From positions 620,001 to 684,000 of the forward strand of contig NZ_JACRSP010000001.1 in NCBI RefSeq assembly GCF_014384765.1: 64,000 nucleotides of DNA. Reading direction: 5' to 3'. Position 1 is the first letter of the stretch. Each line of letters starts with the position of its first letter. Shown here one piece after another: positions 42,580 through 51,811 of the stretch. The translations under genes and the position numbers were made by a program. The notes beneath the pieces are model-generated. The model did not search any database, was not told where the DNA came from, and worked only from the letters and a program-made list of their open reading frames with translations. This stretch comes from Feifania hominis (GTDB taxonomy: Bacteria; Bacillota; Clostridia; Oscillospirales; Feifaniaceae).

Positions 42580-42942
42580 TTACTCGGTGACAATATCTTG
42601 AAGGTCAACCTTTTCCCCGTCGGCCCAGAGCCGCTCCAGCTTGTAAAACTCCCGCGCCTCGCGTACAAAGATGTGCACCACAACGCTGCTGTAGTCGAGC
42701 AGCACCCACTGCGAGGAGCGGTAGCCCTCTGTGTGGTGGGGCTCAAGACCGAGTGCGGTCATCTGAAATTCCACTTCGTCGGCGAGCGCCTTGACCTGTG
42801 TCGTGCTGTTTGCCGTGCAGATGACGAAGTAGTCGGCGAGAACCGTGATGTCTCCAATGCCGATCACCTGCAGCTCCTCTGCCTTTTTCGCGTCGAGTAC
42901 TTTCGCAATTTTTTTTGCCATTTCCAATGGGGTCAATTCCAT
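42580..42942 (-). CDS. rsfS: Ribosomal silencing factor
   Basis: 120 aa from the ATG at 42942 (MELTPLEMAKKIAKVLDAKKAEEL), with GAGAGGAGCACACCT upstream. Binds ribosomal protein L14 and blocks subunit joining when nutrients are low. Motifs IGDITVLADYFVICTANSTTQVKALADEV and GYRSSQWVLLDYSSVVVHIFVREAREFYKLERLWADGE. Member of the common nadD-yqeK-rsfS neighbourhood. Confidence 0.96.
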   Translation of the reverse strand: MELTPLEMAKKIAKVLDAKKAEELQVIGIGDITVLADYFVICTANSTTQVKALADEVEFQMTALGLEPHHTEGYRSSQWVLLDYSSVVVHIFVREAREFYKLERLWADGEKVDLQDIVTE

Positions 42943-42965
42943 AGGTGTGCTCCTCTCAAATTCGG

Positions 42966-44315
42966 TCAACTGACGGGCTTTTCTGCCGGCACTTCGCCCG
43001 TCGACGGGGGCTCTTCCGGTTCTACTGTGACAGGTCCCCCCGCAGTGGTTCCACCGGCATCGCCGCTTTCGCCGCCCGACGGCGTCTTGTCGCCATCGGT
43101 CTTGCCGGCATTGGTTTCGGTGGTCGTCGTCTGAGCCTGATCGGTCGTCTTGTTATCAGTTGTCTTATCTGTGCTGCCCGAGCTATCCGAGCTACTCGAG
43201 CTGCCCGATGAACTCGAAGAAGAGCTCTTCTTAATCGGGTAGAACGTCGGGCGTTTCTCGTCGATCTCGGTGGCCGTGCTGCCCTCGAGGTCGGTCTTGT
43301 TGTTTTCCTTGCGGGCAAGCTCAACCATATTGTGTTCGGTGATCTCAGTCGTATACGGGTTGAAACTCTGGTTGATCAGCTCGAGCGTCTCCGGCAGATA
43401 GACCGAGAAATACGAGACTCCGCCGCTGTATGCCGCCTCGCCCGGCAGGGTGAAGAAGCGGATTTTGTCCATATCGAGGTTGACAGCGTTTGCCGCGAGC
43501 CCGAGCATGTCGGTCAGCTGCATATCAGTCTTGACATTGGCGAAGACATCGGTGATGATACTCGGAATCTTGACGATCGTGCCCGGCGAGAGCACCTTTT
43601 TGATCGCCGCGGTGATGAACATCTTCTGCGCTTTCATCCGCCCGATGTCAGCGTCCGCATAGCCCTTGCGGAAGCGCACAAACCCGATCGCATCGTCGCC
43701 CTTGAGCACCTGCTTGCCCTTTTTGATGTGGATGTAGAGATCCTGTGCCGGATCCTCGTAATCCATGTCCATCGGCACATCGACTTCAACGCCGCCGATC
43801 TTGTCAATGATCTTGTTAAAGGCCGTGAAGTTGATGACAACATAGTGGTCGATCTCAAAGCCAAACATATTGGAAAAGCCGTCTTTCATCAGCGGACCCT
43901 TGCCGTAGGCATACAGGGCGTTTGCTTTCTTGCTCTTCTTTGTGGTATTGAGATAGGTGTCGCGCGGAATTTGGAGGATGTTTACCGACTGATCTGTCGT
44001 GTCATAGCGCACCAGCAGAATGGTGTCGGTGCGCGTGCCGTCTTTGTCGGTTCCGCCTACGATAAAAGTTGTGACGCCCTCTTCCTTCTGAAGCCCCTCG
44101 TCGGTATTCGGGTCGTCGAAGTCGTCGCTGGTCAGCGGGTCGTGTCCGCCGAGTTCGGGATCATCGGTCAGATCAAAGGGCTTGTCGTCCTCCGCCATGA
44201 GAATGGCGGCGCTCATCGGCAGATAGATCGCCAGCGACAGCACAACCGCCAAAAGGAGTATGGCAACGGTCGAGATGATGCCAAAGGGCTTTTTCTTTTT
44301 CAGTTTGATAAACAT
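42966..44315 (-). CDS. LytR-CpsA-Psr (LCP) family protein
   Basis: 449 aa from the ATG at 44315 (MFIKLKKKKPFGIISTVAILLL), with GGGGAG upstream. Basic N-terminus, one membrane helix at about 13-36, then an LCP domain: TFIVGGTDKDGTRTDTILLVRYDTTDQSVNILQIPRDTYL, with the Arg/Asp phosphate-binding set, and FGFEIDHYVVINFTAFNKIIDKIGGVEVDV, GDDAIGFVRFRKGYADADIGRMKAQK. LCP proteins attach teichoic-acid-like or capsular polymers to peptidoglycan. The last 80 residues are a disordered Ser/Thr/Gly-rich tail (SSSSSSGSSSSSDSSGST). Sits between yqeK and rsfS, a frequent clostridial insertion. Confidence 0.93.
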   Translation of the reverse strand: MFIKLKKKKPFGIISTVAILLLAVVLSLAIYLPMSAAILMAEDDKPFDLTDDPELGGHDPLTSDDFDDPNTDEGLQKEEGVTTFIVGGTDKDGTRTDTILLVRYDTTDQSVNILQIPRDTYLNTTKKSKKANALYAYGKGPLMKDGFSNMFGFEIDHYVVINFTAFNKIIDKIGGVEVDVPMDMDYEDPAQDLYIHIKKGKQVLKGDDAIGFVRFRKGYADADIGRMKAQKMFITAAIKKVLSPGTIVKIPSIITDVFANVKTDMQLTDMLGLAANAVNLDMDKIRFFTLPGEAAYSGGVSYFSVYLPETLELINQSFNPYTTEITEHNMVELARKENNKTDLEGSTATEIDEKRPTFYPIKKSSSSSSSGSSSSSDSSGSTDKTTDNKTTDQAQTTTTETNAGKTDGDKTPSGGESGDAGGTTAGGPVTVEPEEPPSTGEVPAEKPVS

Positions 44316-44357
44316 GCTTGTCTCCCCAGTGGGCCGAGCCCCATTCATTACCTCTGT

Positions 44358-44933
44358 CTATTTTTTCTGTCTTTTTTCCAGCAGGAAATTTCTCGCCTCG
44401 AGCGTGTTGGGGTGTATCTGCGCGTGCTTGCCGAGCAGCTCGAAAAACGAGTTGTCCAGCGCCAGCAGCAGCGCCCTGTCAAGATCCTCGTAGACGATGG
44501 CGCGCACCGGCTCCACGCCGTCAAAGTCGCGAAGCGGCTCCACATAGTCCGCCATGTAGATGATCTTCTCCAGCAGCGTCATGTCGGCTCTGCCGGTGGT
44601 GTGGTAGTAGATGGCGCCGAAGATCTCCTCATCGTCCACCCCCAGCCGCTCCCTGGTATAGCAGGCCCCCGTGAGAGCGTGCAGCAGCTTGTAGGAACTG
44701 CGCTCAACAGCGTTTAACATTATACCAAACTCGTCACACATCTTCAACTGTTCGGCGGGGCCCATATCTTTGGTCACATCGTGGTAGAGCCCGGCAATTT
44801 CGGCTTTCTGCTCATCCGCGCCGTAGCGTCTGGCAAGTCTGACCGCCTCATCGCGCACTGACAGGCTGTGGCGAAAGCGCTTTTCGCTGAGCATCTGCTC
44901 GAGCAGCTTGATTCCGTCGCACTGTGCAATCAT
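44358..44933 (-). CDS. yqeK: YqeK HD-domain diadenosine tetraphosphatase
   Basis: 191 aa HD-domain hydrolase. Metal-binding His/Asp: RHSLSVRDEAVRLARRYG, IAGLYHDVTKDMG, LLHALTGACY and IYYHTTGRADM. The family cleaves Ap4A symmetrically to ADP. Overlaps nadD by four bases; nadD-yqeK-rsfS is a conserved order. Confidence 0.94.
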   Translation of the reverse strand: MIAQCDGIKLLEQMLSEKRFRHSLSVRDEAVRLARRYGADEQKAEIAGLYHDVTKDMGPAEQLKMCDEFGIMLNAVERSSYKLLHALTGACYTRERLGVDDEEIFGAIYYHTTGRADMTLLEKIIYMADYVEPLRDFDGVEPVRAIVYEDLDRALLLALDNSFFELLGKHAQIHPNTLEARNFLLEKRQKK

Positions 44934-45532
44934 CTCACGCCTCCATATAAGTTATTTTGTATGACAAAATCCAAAACGCCCTGCGGCACAAACTCAGTCG
45001 GCCGCTCGCCGTTTCGGATTTTCTCGCGCAGCTGTGTGGAGGATACCTCGATCACCGGCGCCTCTATCAGGCGAATGCGCGCACCATAGCGCCCCGCCAG
45101 ATGATCTGCCGCCTGCTCGAGAGGCTCATCGGTCTCGCGGCGAAAGGCGACCAGTGTCGCAAGGCGCAAAATCTCCTCAAATTCGCGCCACTGCTCCATG
45201 GTGCGCAGCATATCCCCACCGAGCAGAAAGCAGAGCTCCCCCTGCGGAAAGACCGCGGCAAAGTGGCGTAACGTGTCCACCGTGTAGCTCTTTCCGCGGC
45301 GGCGCAGCTCCACATCACTCACCTCACAGCGCGGCAGAGCGCCAAACGCGATTCTCGCCATTTCAAGGCGCAGCTCGCCGTCGACGGCGTCCGTCATCTG
45401 CTTGTGGGGCGGCACTGCAGTCGGAACGACGAAGAGCCGCTCAAGCGGAAGCGCACACAGCGCCGTGCGGGCCATGTTGATATGTCCGAAGTGCGGCGGG
45501 TTGAATGTTCCCCCGAATATTCCGATCTTCAT
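44930..45532 (-). CDS. nadD: Nicotinate-nucleotide adenylyltransferase
   Basis: 200 aa. Makes deamido-NAD from nicotinate mononucleotide and ATP. Nucleotidyltransferase motif GIFGGTFNPPHFGHINMA, VVPTAVPPHK, LLGGDML and the late signature VIEVSSTQLREKIRNGE. Starts 21 bp after yhbY. Confidence 0.96.
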   Translation of the reverse strand: MKIGIFGGTFNPPHFGHINMARTALCALPLERLFVVPTAVPPHKQMTDAVDGELRLEMARIAFGALPRCEVSDVELRRRGKSYTVDTLRHFAAVFPQGELCFLLGGDMLRTMEQWREFEEILRLATLVAFRRETDEPLEQAADHLAGRYGARIRLIEAPVIEVSSTQLREKIRNGERPTEFVPQGVLDFVIQNNLYGGVR

Positions 45533-45553
45533 GGCTGGAAGCCGCCTCCCCCG

Positions 45554-45841
45554 TCAGAGTTCGATGAGCTTGTTCTTCTTCGACTCGCGGTAGAGCACAA
45601 ACCGGCTGCCGATACACTGCACCACATCGGCGCCCGTCGCCTCGGCGACGGCCTCTGCCGCCTGCCTTGCGGTGAGCATGGCCGTCTCAAGAACCGTGCA
45701 CTTGATCAGTTCGCGCTTCTCGAGCGCCTCGCCGATCTCGTCGCAGAACACGTCAGAAATGCCGTTTTTGCCAATCTGAAAGATGGGCTGCTGGTCGTTT
45801 GCGAGCGCACGCAGCTTTGCGCGCTGTTTACTGGTTAACAT
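45554..45841 (-). CDS. yhbY: YhbY-type ribosome assembly RNA-binding protein
   Basis: 95 aa CRM-domain protein (MLTSKQRAKLRALANDQQPIFQIGKNGISDVFCDEIGEALEKRELIKCTVLE), with the GKNG loop (usually GKxG) that contacts RNA; associates with pre-50S particles in known cases. Its start overlaps the end of the rph-rdgB gene by 14 bases. Confidence 0.94.
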   Translation of the reverse strand: MLTSKQRAKLRALANDQQPIFQIGKNGISDVFCDEIGEALEKRELIKCTVLETAMLTARQAAEAVAEATGADVVQCIGSRFVLYRESKKNKLIEL

Positions 45842-47189
45842 TCTGTTCTCCCGTCGCGTGAATTTTTTTCATTTCCTCAAAGAACAGCTTCATGGCGTTT
45901 GCGCGGTGACTGATGCTGTTTTTGAGCCCTGGGTCCATCTCGCCGAACGTCTGACGGTAGGTCTCATCGTAGAAGATCGGATCGTAGCCAAAGCCGAGCT
46001 CGCCGCGCGGCTCATGGAGCAGAACCCCGTGACACTCGCCGCGCACCACAAACTCCCGTCCGTCGGGCGCCGCAAACGCGAGCGCCGAGACAAACTTTGC
46101 CCGCCGGTCATCCTTGCCCTCCATGTTGTGCAGAAGCTTTTGAATCCGGTCGAGATCACTTGCTCCCTCGCCGCCGTAGCGGGCCGAGTAGATGCCTGGT
46201 GCGCCGTCGAGCGCCTCCACCGCGAGTCCCGAATCATCCGCAATGGCCGGCAGACCGGAAAGCTCCATCACACCTTTTGCCTTGAGCATGGCGTTCTCTT
46301 CAAAGGTCGTGCCGGTCTCCTCAATTTCCGCATGAATGCCCGCGTCCGCCATGGAGAGCACCTCAATTTGGAGCGGGGCCAGCATATCCCGAATCTCCTT
46401 GAGCTTGCCCATGTTGCCGGTGGCAACCACGATTTTGCGAATGGCGCTCTCACGCGGCTTGTAGCGGGACAGATCCCCGATCGCCCGGCGCTGCTCGGCG
46501 AGCAGCTGCTCGATTCCGCTCTGGGCCAGGCCGAGCAGCTCGTCGAGCTGACCGCGGGTAAAGCCGCTTCGCTCGCCGGTACCCTGTATCTCAATGAAAT
46601 TCTGGCTGTCGTCCATGATCACATTCATATCCACATCGGCCCCGCTGTCCTCCGCGTAACACAGATCGAGCAGCGGTTCGCCGCCGACAATGCCGACACT
46701 GGTGGCCGCCACAAAGTGGCGCAGCGGCAGCGAGGAAATCCGCCCCTCATCGTAGAGCTTTTTGAGCGCCAGCACCAGTGCCACAAAGCCGCCGGTGATG
46801 GAGGCCGTGCGGGTTCCGCCGTCGGCCTGTATCACGTCGCAGTCGACGACAATGCTGATCTCGCCGAGACGCTCCATATCGACCGCGGCGCGCAGACTGC
46901 GCCCGATCAGCCGTTGAATCTCCGAAGAGCGCGGCGCCTTTTTGAGCTTTGCAATGTCACGCTGGTTTCTCTCTTTGGTGGCGCCGGGCAGCATTGAGTA
47001 CTCGGCCGTGACCCAACCGGCGCCGGTTCCCCGGACATGGGGAGGCACGCGGTCCTCCACGCTCGCGGTGCAGATGACCTTGGTGTCGCCGGTTTCAATG
47101 AGAACACTTCCGGCAGCGTATTTGGTAAAGTTTGTCGTGATTGTCACCGGGCGCAATTCGTCCAGCCGCCTGCTGTCAATTCGGTTCAA
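45828..47189 (-). CDS. Fused RNase PH and RdgB/HAM1 NTP pyrophosphatase
   Basis: 453 aa, two enzymes in one chain. Residues 1-about 240 are RNase PH, trimming tRNA 3' ends phosphorolytically (MNRIDSRRLDELRPVTITTNFTKYAAGSVLIETGDTKVICTASVED, RGTGAGWVTAEYSMLPGAT, GRSLRAAVD, VDCDVIQADGGTRTASITGG). Residues about 254-453 are an XTP/dITP diphosphatase cleaning up ITP, XTP and their deoxy forms (VVATGNMGKLKEI, ADDSGLAVEALDGAPGIYSARYGG, GELGFGYDPIF, SHRANAMK). The joint LSRYKPRESAIRK has no stop or frameshift. The two genes are often adjacent in bacteria and sometimes fused. Lies 11 bp after ftsY. Confidence 0.95.
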   Translation of the reverse strand: MNRIDSRRLDELRPVTITTNFTKYAAGSVLIETGDTKVICTASVEDRVPPHVRGTGAGWVTAEYSMLPGATKERNQRDIAKLKKAPRSSEIQRLIGRSLRAAVDMERLGEISIVVDCDVIQADGGTRTASITGGFVALVLALKKLYDEGRISSLPLRHFVAATSVGIVGGEPLLDLCYAEDSGADVDMNVIMDDSQNFIEIQGTGERSGFTRGQLDELLGLAQSGIEQLLAEQRRAIGDLSRYKPRESAIRKIVVATGNMGKLKEIRDMLAPLQIEVLSMADAGIHAEIEETGTTFEENAMLKAKGVMELSGLPAIADDSGLAVEALDGAPGIYSARYGGEGASDLDRIQKLLHNMEGKDDRRAKFVSALAFAAPDGREFVVRGECHGVLLHEPRGELGFGYDPIFYDETYRQTFGEMDPGLKNSISHRANAMKLFFEEMKKIHATGEQNVNQ

Positions 47190-47200
47190 GTCGGGCCTCC

Positions 47201-48055
47201 TTATTCAAAGAGCGCGTCGGTAAACTCCCGCGCGTCAAACGGTTTCAAGTCGTCAATTCCCTCGCCAAAGCCGACATAGCGCACGGGAATCTCAAGCTCA
47301 TTTTTGATGGCGATGACAATTCCCCCCTTGGCCGTGCCGTCCATCTTGGTGAGCACGATGCCAGTGACGTCGCCGGCACTTTTGAACTCCCGTGCCTGGT
47401 TGACGCCGTTTTGCCCTGTCGTCGCATCGAGCACCAGCAGACACTCGCTCTCGGCATCGGGGTACTCGCGGGAAATGATCCGCGCGATTTTGGCGAGCTC
47501 GTCCATGAGGTTCTTCTTGTTGTGCAGCCTCCCCGCCGTGTCGCAGATGATGACGTCTGAGCCGCGGCTCTTGCCGGCGGCCAGCGTGTCAAAGACCACG
47601 GCGGCGGGATCGCTCCCCTCCTGGTGGCGCACAAAGCCGCTGCCGGTGCGCTCGGCCCAGACCTCGAGCTGGTCGATGGCGGCGGCGCGAAACGTATCCG
47701 CCGCGCCGAGGATGACCTTTTTGCCGAGCTTCTGATAGTAGTGGGCGAGCTTGCCGATGGTAGTCGTCTTGCCGACGCCGTTTACCCCCATCACGAGAAT
47801 GACCCGCGGATAGGTCTCTTCCATATGCTCCCCATCGAGAAGCTCGAAGATGATCTGCTTTAAAAAGTCCCGTATGCTCTGCGGGTCGTCGGTACGCTGT
47901 TCCTTGACGGTTTGACGCAGACTCTGCATGATTTGTTCGGTAGACTCTACCCCGATGTCCGCGAGGATCAGAGTCTCCTCCAGCTCCTCATAGAGGTCCT
48001 CGTCGATCTTCTTGAAGCCAGATAGAACCGATTTGATCTTATCGAAAAATCCCAT
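47201..48055 (-). CDS. ftsY: Signal recognition particle receptor FtsY
   Basis: 284 aa from the ATG at 48055 (MGFFDKIKSVLSGFKKIDEDLYEELEETLI), with GGAGAG upstream. Only the NG GTPase core is present, with no acidic A domain, as in many Firmicutes. G motifs: GVNGVGKTTTIGKLA, DTFRAAAIDQL, DTAGRLHNKKNLMDEL, TKMDGTAKGG and the C-terminal VGFGEGIDDLKPFDAREF. Docks SRP-bound ribosomes at the membrane. 16 bp after smc, the usual smc-ftsY pairing; the expected upstream rnc is not here. Confidence 0.97.
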   Translation of the reverse strand: MGFFDKIKSVLSGFKKIDEDLYEELEETLILADIGVESTEQIMQSLRQTVKEQRTDDPQSIRDFLKQIIFELLDGEHMEETYPRVILVMGVNGVGKTTTIGKLAHYYQKLGKKVILGAADTFRAAAIDQLEVWAERTGSGFVRHQEGSDPAAVVFDTLAAGKSRGSDVIICDTAGRLHNKKNLMDELAKIARIISREYPDAESECLLVLDATTGQNGVNQAREFKSAGDVTGIVLTKMDGTAKGGIVIAIKNELEIPVRYVGFGEGIDDLKPFDAREFTDALFE

Positions 48056-48071
48056 GGTACTCTCCTGTCTG

Positions 48072-51000
48072 TTACTGGTATTCTCTGCCGACGTCACTGA
48101 CGTTGATTGTCAGCATCTTGGAAACGCCGCTCTCCTGCATGGTCACGCCGTAGAGGACGTCCGCCTCCTCCATGGTGCCGCGGCGGTGGGTGATGACAAT
48201 GAACTGCGTGCGGTCGGTGAAGTTTCTCATGTAATTGGCGTACCGAACGACATTGACGTCGTCGAGCGCCGATTCAATCTCATCGAGGATGCAGAAAGAG
48301 GCCGGCTTGACCGCCAAAATGGCAAAGTACAGCGCAATGGCGACAAAGGCCTGCTCGCCGCCCGAGAGGGCCGAGAGGTTTTTGATGATCTTGCCCGGCG
48401 GGTTGACCTTGATCTCAATGCCCGACTCGAGCACGTCGCTCGGGTCGCTGAGAATGAGCTCGGCCCGGCCGCCGCCGAAGAGCTCGCGAAACACCTCGTC
48501 AAACTTCGCGTTGATGAGCTTGAACTGTTCGGCAAACATCCGTTTCATCTCGCCAGTGAGCTCCTCGATGATCTTGGTCAGCTCCGCTTTTGCCTTCTCG
48601 AGATCCTCGGTCTGTGCCGTGTAGAACTCGTAGCGCTCCTTGACGGCGGCATACTCCTCAATAGCGTCGACGTTGATGTTGCCGAGCGCCTTGATGGCGC
48701 TCTTGATCTCGGAAATGCGCCGCGTGGCTTTCGACATGCTCTCGATTTCGGTTCGCAGCAGACACGCGTCGGTGTAGGTCAGCTCATACTCGTCCCACAG
48801 GCGCGCTACAACATTGTCATTTTCGGCCTCGATGGCGTCCTTTTTGCCCTCGAGGCGGGTCATCTCCTTGATCAACCGGCCGCGGCGCTCGTTCTCCTCC
48901 CGGGTCTGCTGGTGGATACGGGTTGTCTTCTGCTCGCAGGCCTCGCGGTGGCGCTTGCAGTCCTCTATGCTCTGCTGGCGCTTCTCAATGGACTCGTGCA
49001 GCGTGTCGATTGCCGTCTCGGCGGCGCGAACCGCCTGTTCAAGAGTGAGAATCTGCGCTTCAAATTCCTCGATTTCGGCGGCGCCGCTGTCAATCTCGGC
49101 TGCAAAGAGCTCACGCTGGCGCGTGATGTCCTCAATGCTCTCCTGTGCCGCCTGTCGGTCTTTCTCAAGATAGGAGATCTCGACCTTTTTGTCCGAGACC
49201 GCCTTGAAGAATGCGTCTTTCTTTTCAATGGCCTCCTGCTTGTTGCCGAGCATTCGCTCAAGCTCGAGCTCAGCCTGCTCACGGCGGTTTGCAAGCTCCG
49301 CGGCTGCAGTCTCGCAGGTCTGAATGCGCGCGGCGCGCTCCTTTTTCTCCGATTCGAGGCGCTCGCTCTCCTGCTCAAGGCTCTCAATCTCCTCGCGCAT
49401 GGAGGCGACGAGCGCGGCAAACTGGTTGTACTCGCCCTCGGCGCGCAGCTTGTTCTCGCGCGCGACGTTCTGCTCGGCGAGCGCGCCGTCAAGACCGGCC
49501 TTGAGCGCGGCGGTCTCCGCCTCGAGAGCCTTGAGTTCCTCCCTCGCGCCCTTGCACTTCTCCTGCTCGAGAGCGATCTGCTCGCCGAGGCGCGCAATCT
49601 CATTTTTTCTCGACAGCACGCCCACATTCTTCGCCTGCGAGCCGCCAGTCAGCGAGCCGCCCACGTTGAGCAGCTGTCCGTCGAGGGTCACGATGCGAAA
49701 ACGGTACTGGTATTTCTTCGCCGCGGCGATGGCGGCGTCGATGTTCTCCATGACCACGGTGCGCGAGAGAAGATTGGAAAAGATGCTCTGATACTTCGCG
49801 TCGTACCGCGCGAGCTTGTCCGCAATGCCGACAAAGCCCGCTTCCCGCTCCACGCCCTGCTCCTGCAGCTTTGCCGGGCGAACGGAGCGCAGGGGCAGAA
49901 ACGTGGCGCGGCCCGCTTTCTCGGCTTTCAAAAAGCCAATGGCGGCTTTCGCGTCCTGCTCGCTGTCCACGACGATGTTCTGCATGGCCGCGCCGAGCGC
50001 GGTCTCCACTGCCACGGCGCAGGAGTCGTCCACCTCGATGAGCGAGGCGATCGTACCATGCACATTTTTAAGCCGGCCGCGCTCTGCCTCCTGCATCACG
50101 CGGCGCACGCTGTGGGTGAAGCCCTCCAGCTGACGGTCCATCTCGCTGAGCAGCTCCACGCGCTGCTGCTTGGCACGGATCTCGCTCTCGCGGCGCTCAA
50201 AGTCCTTTTGCATCTGACCCAGGCGCTCGGCGCGCACCTCAAATTTGCGGTTGTAGCCCGAGATGATGTTTTCGTTTGAGAGAATTTGCTCCTCAAGCTC
50301 GCGCAGAGCCGCGCGGCTCTGCTTGCGCTCGGCGTCCCTGCTCTGCAGCAGCTCCTCGCGCTTGACAAGCTCCTCTTCAATGGTTTGCGCGCGCGCCGCG
50401 GCGCTCTCGCCCTGCGCGAGCAGAGACGAGTGTTCCACCTTTGCGGCGGTGAGCTCGTCGCCGAGCCGCACAAGCTGCGCCTGCGCCCGCTCAATCTCCC
50501 CCGAGAGCCCCTCGACATCCTCTGTGTAGCGGCCGCTCTCGGCGAGCATCGCCTCGAGCTCTCCGGCAATCTCGGCGCACTTTTTCTCATTCTCTCTGAC
50601 AGAGGCCTGCCTCTGGGCGATCTGCTCGTCGTATTCACTCAGGTGGCGGCCGCGCTGCTCAAGCGTATCGTGCAGGCGGGCGATGCGCTCACGGCTGTGC
50701 TCGACGTCGTTTTTGCGCACGGCGATCTCGCTTTGCTTCTCGGCGATCTGCTCCTGTGTGGCGCGGATCTCCGCCTGAATGGTCTCAATCTGTACGTTTG
50801 CCTGCGCTGCCTCCTCCATGAGTGCGGCGATCTCCCCATCCGTTCCGGCGAGGCGCTCCTCGAGCTCGTGAAGCTCTCCCTCCACTGTCTGGTAGTCGCT
50901 CATGACCTTGGAGAGCTGGTCCTTGGTATTGTCCAGATTCTGCAGCCACACGTTGATTTCCAGCTGCTTTTTCTCCTCGCGCAGATCGAGGTATTTTCTC

Positions 51001-51635
51001 GCTTTCTCCGACTGGATGCGAAGCGGTTCAACCCGGTCGGTCAGCTCGCTTAAAATGTCGCGGATGCGAACGAGGTTCTCCTCGGTGTTTGCGAGCTTTC
51101 GCTCCGACTCGGTTTTGCGGTAACGGTACTTGGAGATGCCTGCCGCCTCCTCGAAAATCTGGCGGCGCTCGTCGCTCTTCTGCGAGAGAATCTCCGAAAT
51201 CTTACCCTGCCCGATGACCGAGTAGCCGTCCCGGCCGAGACCGGTGTTCATCAGCAGCTCGTGGATATCGCGCAGGCGCACGGTGGAGCGGTTGATGTAG
51301 TACTCGCTCTCGCCCGAGCGGTAGAGCCGGCGGGTAATCGCAACCTCCGCGAACTCGACCTGCAGCTCGCCGTCGCTGTTGTCGAGCACCAGCGTGACCT
51401 CGGCGTAACCGGTCGGCTTGCGCTCCGAAGTGCCGTTGAAAATGACGTCCTCCATCTTCGCCCCGCGCAGCGTCTTGGAGGACTGTTCCCCCATGACCCA
51501 CCGGATGGCATCGACAATGTTGCTCTTTCCGCTGCCGTTTGGGCCGACGATGGCCGTGATGCCGTCGCCGAACGTGACGACAATCTTGTCCGGAAAGGAC
51601 TTAAAGCCCTGTATTTCAAGATTCTTCAGCCGCAA
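48072..51635 (-). CDS. smc: Chromosome segregation protein SMC
   Basis: 1187 aa from a TTG at 51635 (LRLKNLEIQGFKSFPDKIVV), favoured because GAGGTGG lies five bases before it; a GTG three codons earlier (51644) is the alternative. ATPase head halves at both ends: Walker A GPNGSGKSNIVDAIRWVMGE, and C-terminal signature LSGGEQAFVAIALYFAIL with Walker B FCILDEIESALDDVNV. Long coiled coils (about 165-500 and 670-1000) flank a hinge (about 510-660) with GTIASLIEVDDSCAVAVETALGAAMQNIVV and GGSLTGGSQAKNVGVLSR. Acts with ScpAB (not in this window) in chromosome organisation. First gene of the nine-gene operon. Confidence 0.97.
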   Translation of the reverse strand: MRLKNLEIQGFKSFPDKIVVTFGDGITAIVGPNGSGKSNIVDAIRWVMGEQSSKTLRGAKMEDVIFNGTSERKPTGYAEVTLVLDNSDGELQVEFAEVAITRRLYRSGESEYYINRSTVRLRDIHELLMNTGLGRDGYSVIGQGKISEILSQKSDERRQIFEEAAGISKYRYRKTESERKLANTEENLVRIRDILSELTDRVEPLRIQSEKARKYLDLREEKKQLEINVWLQNLDNTKDQLSKVMSDYQTVEGELHELEERLAGTDGEIAALMEEAAQANVQIETIQAEIRATQEQIAEKQSEIAVRKNDVEHSRERIARLHDTLEQRGRHLSEYDEQIAQRQASVRENEKKCAEIAGELEAMLAESGRYTEDVEGLSGEIERAQAQLVRLGDELTAAKVEHSSLLAQGESAAARAQTIEEELVKREELLQSRDAERKQSRAALRELEEQILSNENIISGYNRKFEVRAERLGQMQKDFERRESEIRAKQQRVELLSEMDRQLEGFTHSVRRVMQEAERGRLKNVHGTIASLIEVDDSCAVAVETALGAAMQNIVVDSEQDAKAAIGFLKAEKAGRATFLPLRSVRPAKLQEQGVEREAGFVGIADKLARYDAKYQSIFSNLLSRTVVMENIDAAIAAAKKYQYRFRIVTLDGQLLNVGGSLTGGSQAKNVGVLSRKNEIARLGEQIALEQEKCKGAREELKALEAETAALKAGLDGALAEQNVARENKLRAEGEYNQFAALVASMREEIESLEQESERLESEKKERAARIQTCETAAAELANRREQAELELERMLGNKQEAIEKKDAFFKAVSDKKVEISYLEKDRQAAQESIEDITRQRELFAAEIDSGAAEIEEFEAQILTLEQAVRAAETAIDTLHESIEKRQQSIEDCKRHREACEQKTTRIHQQTREENERRGRLIKEMTRLEGKKDAIEAENDNVVARLWDEYELTYTDACLLRTEIESMSKATRRISEIKSAIKALGNINVDAIEEYAAVKERYEFYTAQTEDLEKAKAELTKIIEELTGEMKRMFAEQFKLINAKFDEVFRELFGGGRAELILSDPSDVLESGIEIKVNPPGKIIKNLSALSGGEQAFVAIALYFAILAVKPASFCILDEIESALDDVNVVRYANYMRNFTDRTQFIVITHRRGTMEEADVLYGVTMQESGVSKMLTINVSDVGREYQ

Positions 51636-51672
51636 CCAAGCCACCTCAACCCTCTGTGTTGTTAACTAATTT

Positions 51673-51701
51673 ATTTTATCAGCCGGCGGTGGTTATTTCA
51701 A
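51673..51701 (-). promoter_or_regulatory. Sigma-A promoter of the smc-to-leuS operon
   Basis: TTGAAA (51696-51701), 17-base spacer, TAAAAT (51673-51678) on the minus strand, about 30-40 bp before the smc start. Confidence 0.75.
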
Positions 51702-51781
51702 CTGAAATGTTAAAAATAGAGAAAACGGCTGATCGAAAAGGGAACTTCGACGTGCAAGGTCGTATTGCCACCGCGAAACAG

Positions 51782-51811
51782 CAAAAGAGCGCGGCTGCGC
51801 CGCGCTTTTAT
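51782..51811 (-). terminator. Terminator after the deoxyinosine glycosylase gene
   Basis: GCGCGGC, loop, GCCGCGC flanked by A- and T-rich ends (AAAAGAGC... and GCTTTTA), separating the transporter/glycosylase operon from smc. Confidence 0.85.
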
